This document shows positions 34,209-36,594 of a stretch of 36,594 bases of DNA, in pieces. The position numbers were made by a program, and so were the translations under genes. How positions within the stretch are numbered: position 1 is the first letter of the stretch; each line of letters begins with the position of its first letter. Origin of the DNA: Terrabacter tumescens (lineage in GTDB: Bacteria; Actinomycetota; Actinomycetes; Actinomycetales; Dermatophilaceae); the NCBI RefSeq assembly GCF_014646815.1, contig NZ_BMNZ01000005.1, forward strand, positions 143,777 to 180,370. Reading direction: 5' to 3'. The notes beneath the pieces are model-generated. The model searched no databases, was not told the origin of the DNA, and saw only the letters and a program-made list of their open reading frames with translations.

Positions 34209-36068
34209 GTGACCGAACTAGACCGCACCATCGATGGCGTCGCCAAGACGATCGCTGAAGTACTCGAGAAGAAGAAGTACTCGATCGACTACTACCAGCG
34301 CGAATACAAGTGGGAGTCGAAGCAGATCGCAGAACTCGTAGCTGACCTCACGGCCAAGTTCCTCGACCTCTACGAGCCTGACCACGCCCGCAAAGATGTG
34401 GCCAAGTACGCCGGCTACTATCTCGGCTCGATCATCATCTCCCAGAAGGGGAGCCAGCCGTTCATCGTTGATGGACAGCAACGACTCACCAGCCTGACCC
34501 TTTTCCTTACCTACCTCCGAAGGCTCCAGCAGGGGCGCGAAGAGGTGGTCAACATTGACGAGCTCATCTACTCTGAGAAATTCGGCGAGAAATCGTTCAA
34601 CCTCGACGTCCCTGACCGTAACGACTGCATGGAGGCCCTGTTCGAGTCTGGCGAGTACGAGGTGCCCCCGGACGCGGCGGAGTCGGTTCACACGTTGGTC
34701 GCGAGGTATTCGGAGCTCGATGGGCTGTTCCCTGATGAGTTGAAGGAAGCAGCGCTGCCGTTCTTCATCGACTGGCTGAAGGACCGGGTGCAACTCGTTC
34801 AGATCACGGCGTACAGCGACGACGACGCTTACGCGATCTTCGAGACCATGAACGACCGTGGATTGAAGCTCACCCCGGCCGACATGCTCAAGGGGTACTT
34901 GCTCGCCAACATGGAGGACGGCAAGCCCCGCACCAAGGCCAACGACCTCTGGCGCAAGCGTCTGCGGGGCTTGGACGAGCATGCGGAGGACGCGAGCTCA
35001 GACTTTCTCAAGACCTGGCTCCGGAGCCAATACTCGACGAAGATTCGCGAGCGTAAGAAGGGCGCAAGACCAGAGGACTGGGACCGCATCGGCACTGAGT
35101 TCCACCGTTGGCTCCGAGGGGCGCACGACAGCGTGGGCCTGAAGTCGCACGACGCCTTCTACCAATTCGTCGTCCGCGACCTCGACTTTTACAGCCATCA
35201 CTATGCCCGGATCCTCGACGCGTCCGCCGGCACGTTTAAGTCGGACAGCCCTCTTCGGTTCATTCGCTTCAACGCGGACCTGGGGTTCACCCTGCAGAAC
35301 CAACTGCTCCTTGCCCCGCTGTGCGTCGACGACAACCTGCCCGTCATTGACCGAAAGCTGGAGATCGTCGGCCGATTCACAGACACCCTGCTTGCTCGCC
35401 GCATCTGGAATTTCCGCTCGACGGCGTACTCAACGATGCAGTACGCCATGTTCACCGTCATGCGCGACATTCGTGGCCTCAGTACGGACGCACTCGCGAC
35501 GGTCCTCCGAGATTATCTGCTGAAGATCGATGAGTCCTTCGACTACGACGGCCTATACGTGCACCAGCAGAATCGGAGCCAGCTCCACAAGATCCTTGCC
35601 CGGATCACCGACTACGTCACCGTCAGCGCGGGCCAGGCGTCCAACTACATCGAACTCACCAACGGTGCGAAGGTGAAGTACGAGGTTGAGCACATCTGGG
35701 CCGACCACCCCGAGCGGCATACCGACAACTTCAGCCACGAAGCTGACTTCGCCCGCCACCGGAACCGAATCGGTGACCTGCTCCTGCTCCCCAAGCAGTT
35801 CAACGCCAGCTACAACGACGAGACCTACGCGCAGAAGCGCCCGAGGTACTTCAGCCAGAACCTGCTTGCCGCCAGCCTGGATCCTCAGGCCTACGAGAAG
35901 AACCCAGGATTCCTGGCCTTCGTCAAGCAGTCGGGTCTACCGTTTCACGCCCACGAGGAGTTCAAGGCCGCTGACATCATCGAGCGTGGGGATTTGTACA
36001 GGGACGTCGCGAAGCGGCTGTGGAACCCTGACGACCTCGTCGCTCTCGCGACGAGCAGCGAGCCGTGA
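34209..36068 (+). CDS. GmrSD-type DUF262/DUF1524 nuclease
   Basis: This 619-residue protein fuses the DUF262 (GmrS-like) and DUF1524 (GmrD-like) domains. DUF262 has DYYQREYKW near residue 27 and the DGQQR motif (88-92) used for NTP-dependent activity. The C-terminal DUF1524 domain has the HNH-like VEHIWADHP (His495) and RNRIGDLLLLP (Asn519), followed by FNASYNDETYAQKRPRYF. GmrSD enzymes are type IV restriction nucleases that cut modified, for example glucosylated-hydroxymethyl, phage DNA. GTG 34209 is nine bases after the res stop, with AGGA upstream. It is the last gene of the operon. The combination suggests that both unmodified and hypermodified phage DNA are targeted. Confidence 0.92.
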   Translation: MTELDRTIDGVAKTIAEVLEKKKYSIDYYQREYKWESKQIAELVADLTAKFLDLYEPDHARKDVAKYAGYYLGSIIISQKGSQPFIVDGQQRLTSLTLFLTYLRRLQQGREEVVNIDELIYSEKFGEKSFNLDVPDRNDCMEALFESGEYEVPPDAAESVHTLVARYSELDGLFPDELKEAALPFFIDWLKDRVQLVQITAYSDDDAYAIFETMNDRGLKLTPADMLKGYLLANMEDGKPRTKANDLWRKRLRGLDEHAEDASSDFLKTWLRSQYSTKIRERKKGARPEDWDRIGTEFHRWLRGAHDSVGLKSHDAFYQFVVRDLDFYSHHYARILDASAGTFKSDSPLRFIRFNADLGFTLQNQLLLAPLCVDDNLPVIDRKLEIVGRFTDTLLARRIWNFRSTAYSTMQYAMFTVMRDIRGLSTDALATVLRDYLLKIDESFDYDGLYVHQQNRSQLHKILARITDYVTVSAGQASNYIELTNGAKVKYEVEHIWADHPERHTDNFSHEADFARHRNRIGDLLLLPKQFNASYNDETYAQKRPRYFSQNLLAASLDPQAYEKNPGFLAFVKQSGLPFHAHEEFKAADIIERGDLYRDVAKRLWNPDDLVALATSSEP

Positions 36069-36145
36069 CATGCGGCGATGACGCCGGGGCCCGCGCCTGC
36101 CGCCTTCGCGACTCGCTTGGTGAGGATTGTCTTTTCTCCGTCAAG

Positions 36146-36164
36146 GCGCCGGCTCCGCCGGCGC
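36146..36164 (+). terminator. Hairpin downstream of the defence operon
   Basis: GCGCCGGC-TCC-GCCGGCGC is a perfect 8-bp G+C-rich stem with a 3-base loop, about 80 bases past the last stop codon. There is no T-tract, which is common for actinobacterial terminators. It probably ends the operon's message. Confidence 0.55.
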
Positions 36165-36266
36165 AGGGCCCAGCTGCGGGCGGCGCTGGCGCGCCGTCCT
36201 CGCCCGGGCCCAGGCACAACTCGACCGGGGCACGACGAAGCCCGACACCCCGCAGCCAGATCGTCC
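36165..36266. other. Intergenic DNA, nothing recognised
   Basis: This is G+C-rich DNA between the operon-end hairpin and the large inverted repeat. I see no gene or clear signal. Confidence 0.4.
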
Positions 36267-36349
36267 GGACCCCGGCCAGCGCGTCAAGGGCGCAAAAGCG
36301 TCGCTTCGCGATCGAGCAAGCTCGACCCTTGACCCACTGACCGGGGTCC
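36267..36349. repeat. Large imperfect inverted repeat with two internal hairpins
   Basis: Arms 36267-36290 and 36326-36349 are complementary at 21 of 24 positions (GGACCCCGG at one end, GTCAAGGG at the inner end). The 35-base centre holds two smaller hairpins, AAGCG-T-CGCTT (36296-36306) and TCGAGC-AA-GCTCGA (36312-36325). The whole can fold as a long stem topped by a junction of two small stems. It lies outside any gene, about 170 bases before attR. Possible roles are a single-strand origin for rolling-circle replication, a structured RNA or a recombination/transfer site. Confidence 0.6.
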
Positions 36350-36399
36350 TGGTGCTGGCCGCTATCGGGGTGCCGGGACAGATGTGGCGCGCGGCTCGC

Positions 36400-36423
36400 G
36401 TTGATAGCGCTTCTGATAGCAAC
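36400..36423. repeat. Right copy of the 24-bp terminal motif
   Basis: GTTGATAGC-N5-TGATAGCAAC, same orientation and TGATAGC spacing (12 bases) as at 104-127, with middle GCTTC instead of AGCGC. It lies about 95 bases before the tRNA-derived sequence. Conservation of the outer 19 bases at both ends marks it as a protein-binding site, probably for Int or Xis. Confidence 0.6.
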
Positions 36424-36517
36424 ACGACCACACCGAGCCGGCCGTCCCTAGGACCGAGGCGGCCGGCGACAACTCGGGCGACGACAGATCAGGACACCCG
36501 CGAAGAACCGCCGACAC

Positions 36518-36562
36518 CTGAAAATCGGAAGGTCGGCGGTTCGACCCCGCCCCTGGCCACCA
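36518..36562 (+). other. attR: 3' part of a tRNA gene, probably tRNA-Phe(GAA)
   Basis: From CTGAAAA (anticodon loop, GAA) the sequence follows a tRNA to its end: 3' anticodon strand TCGGA, variable loop, T-arm GGCGG-TTCGACC-CCGCC, acceptor strand CCTGGCC, A73 and an encoded CCA. Just upstream the sequence does not pair as a 5' anticodon stem (TCCGA would be needed), so only the 3' part is present. This is the usual product of integration into a tRNA gene. The intact copy should lie left of the window. Confidence 0.75.
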
Positions 36563-36571
36563 CCGAAACCG

Positions 36572-36594
36572 CAGGTCAGAAAGCCTCTGACCTG
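36572..36594 (+). terminator. Hairpin after attR (chromosomal flank)
   Basis: CAGGTCAGA (36572-36580) and TCTGACCTG (36586-36594) form a perfect 9-bp stem with a 5-base loop. It starts ten bases after the tRNA 3' end. It probably is the original terminator of the host tRNA gene, so DNA here is chromosome, not island. The window ends before any T-tract could be seen. Confidence 0.6.

Noticed and set aside
24990-36068. Naming the operon BREX or DISARM
   Set aside because: There is no PglZ, BrxA/B/C or DUF1998 (DrmB) gene, and the methyltransferase and nuclease are type III Mod/Res. Only general resemblance to DISARM components (helicase, PLD-like domain, methylase) is seen.
36518-36562. Intact tRNA gene at the right end
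   Set aside because: The sequence upstream of the anticodon loop cannot form the anticodon, D or 5' acceptor stems, so only the 3' part is present.
1-36594. CRISPR array
   Set aside because: No set of regularly spaced short direct repeats was found. The only notable direct repeats are the two 24-bp terminal motifs.

Overview
The window is a high-G+C actinobacterial mobile island that appears nearly complete, from just inside its left attachment site to its right one. The actinobacterial assignment rests on the base composition, a WhiB-like regulator, an Lsr2-like nucleoid protein, a DUF397/DUF5753-type regulator pair, a RepSA-type rolling-circle replication protein and several probable leaderless genes. 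The genus cannot be read from the sequence. The right end (36518-36562) is the 3' part of a tRNA gene, most likely tRNA-Phe(GAA), which is the expected signature of tRNA-directed integration. The integrase gene lies at the opposite end, and a matching 24-bp motif lies just inside each end.

Layout. (1) 1-6289, minus strand: maintenance and integration block, read from a promoter region with two strong palindromes at 6315-6359. Order of transcription: a Pra-like protein, two small paralogous coiled proteins, an FtsK/TraB-type DNA translocase, a small unknown, WhiB, RepSA-like Rep, excisionase and integrase. Most junctions are 4-bp ATGA overlaps. (2) 6490-10942: cargo, comprising a CoiA-like nuclease, a metallo-beta-lactamase-fold protein paired with a four-helix membrane protein, and an XRE-ImmA/IrrE regulator-protease. 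(3) 10939-13723: an IS5-type transposase remnant, an MFS exporter, DUF397 and a DUF5753-type XRE regulator. (4) 13825-21613, minus strand: a type IV secretion-like transfer operon, comprising a pilin-like peptide, a PrgI/VirB3-like protein, a VirB4 ATPase, VirB6/TrbL-like and VirB8-like proteins, a lytic transglycosylase-NlpC/P60 wall hydrolase and one unknown. (5) 22274-24600: small regulators, Lsr2 and an EcsC-like protein. (6) 24990-36068, plus strand: a six-gene defence operon. (7) 36069-36594: a terminator-like hairpin, a large imperfect inverted repeat with two internal hairpins, the right 24-bp motif and attR.

How the parts work together. Int and Xis would move the island in and out of the tRNA gene. 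Rep would replicate the excised circle by rolling circle. The FtsK-like pump plus the VirB-like channel would transfer it. This mixes the AICE (Streptomyces-type Tra) gene set with a Tn916/ICEBs1-like secretion channel. No separate relaxase is recognisable, so Rep may nick for both replication and transfer.

The most interesting cargo is the operon at 24990-36068. It joins an HTH protein, a helicase with a degenerate PLD-like N-terminus, DUF4391, a type III-like Mod methyltransferase, a type III-like Res helicase-nuclease and a GmrSD-type DUF262/DUF1524 nuclease. It looks like an extended restriction system rather than a plain two-gene type III system. All calls come from reading motifs and gene context. 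No database search was run.
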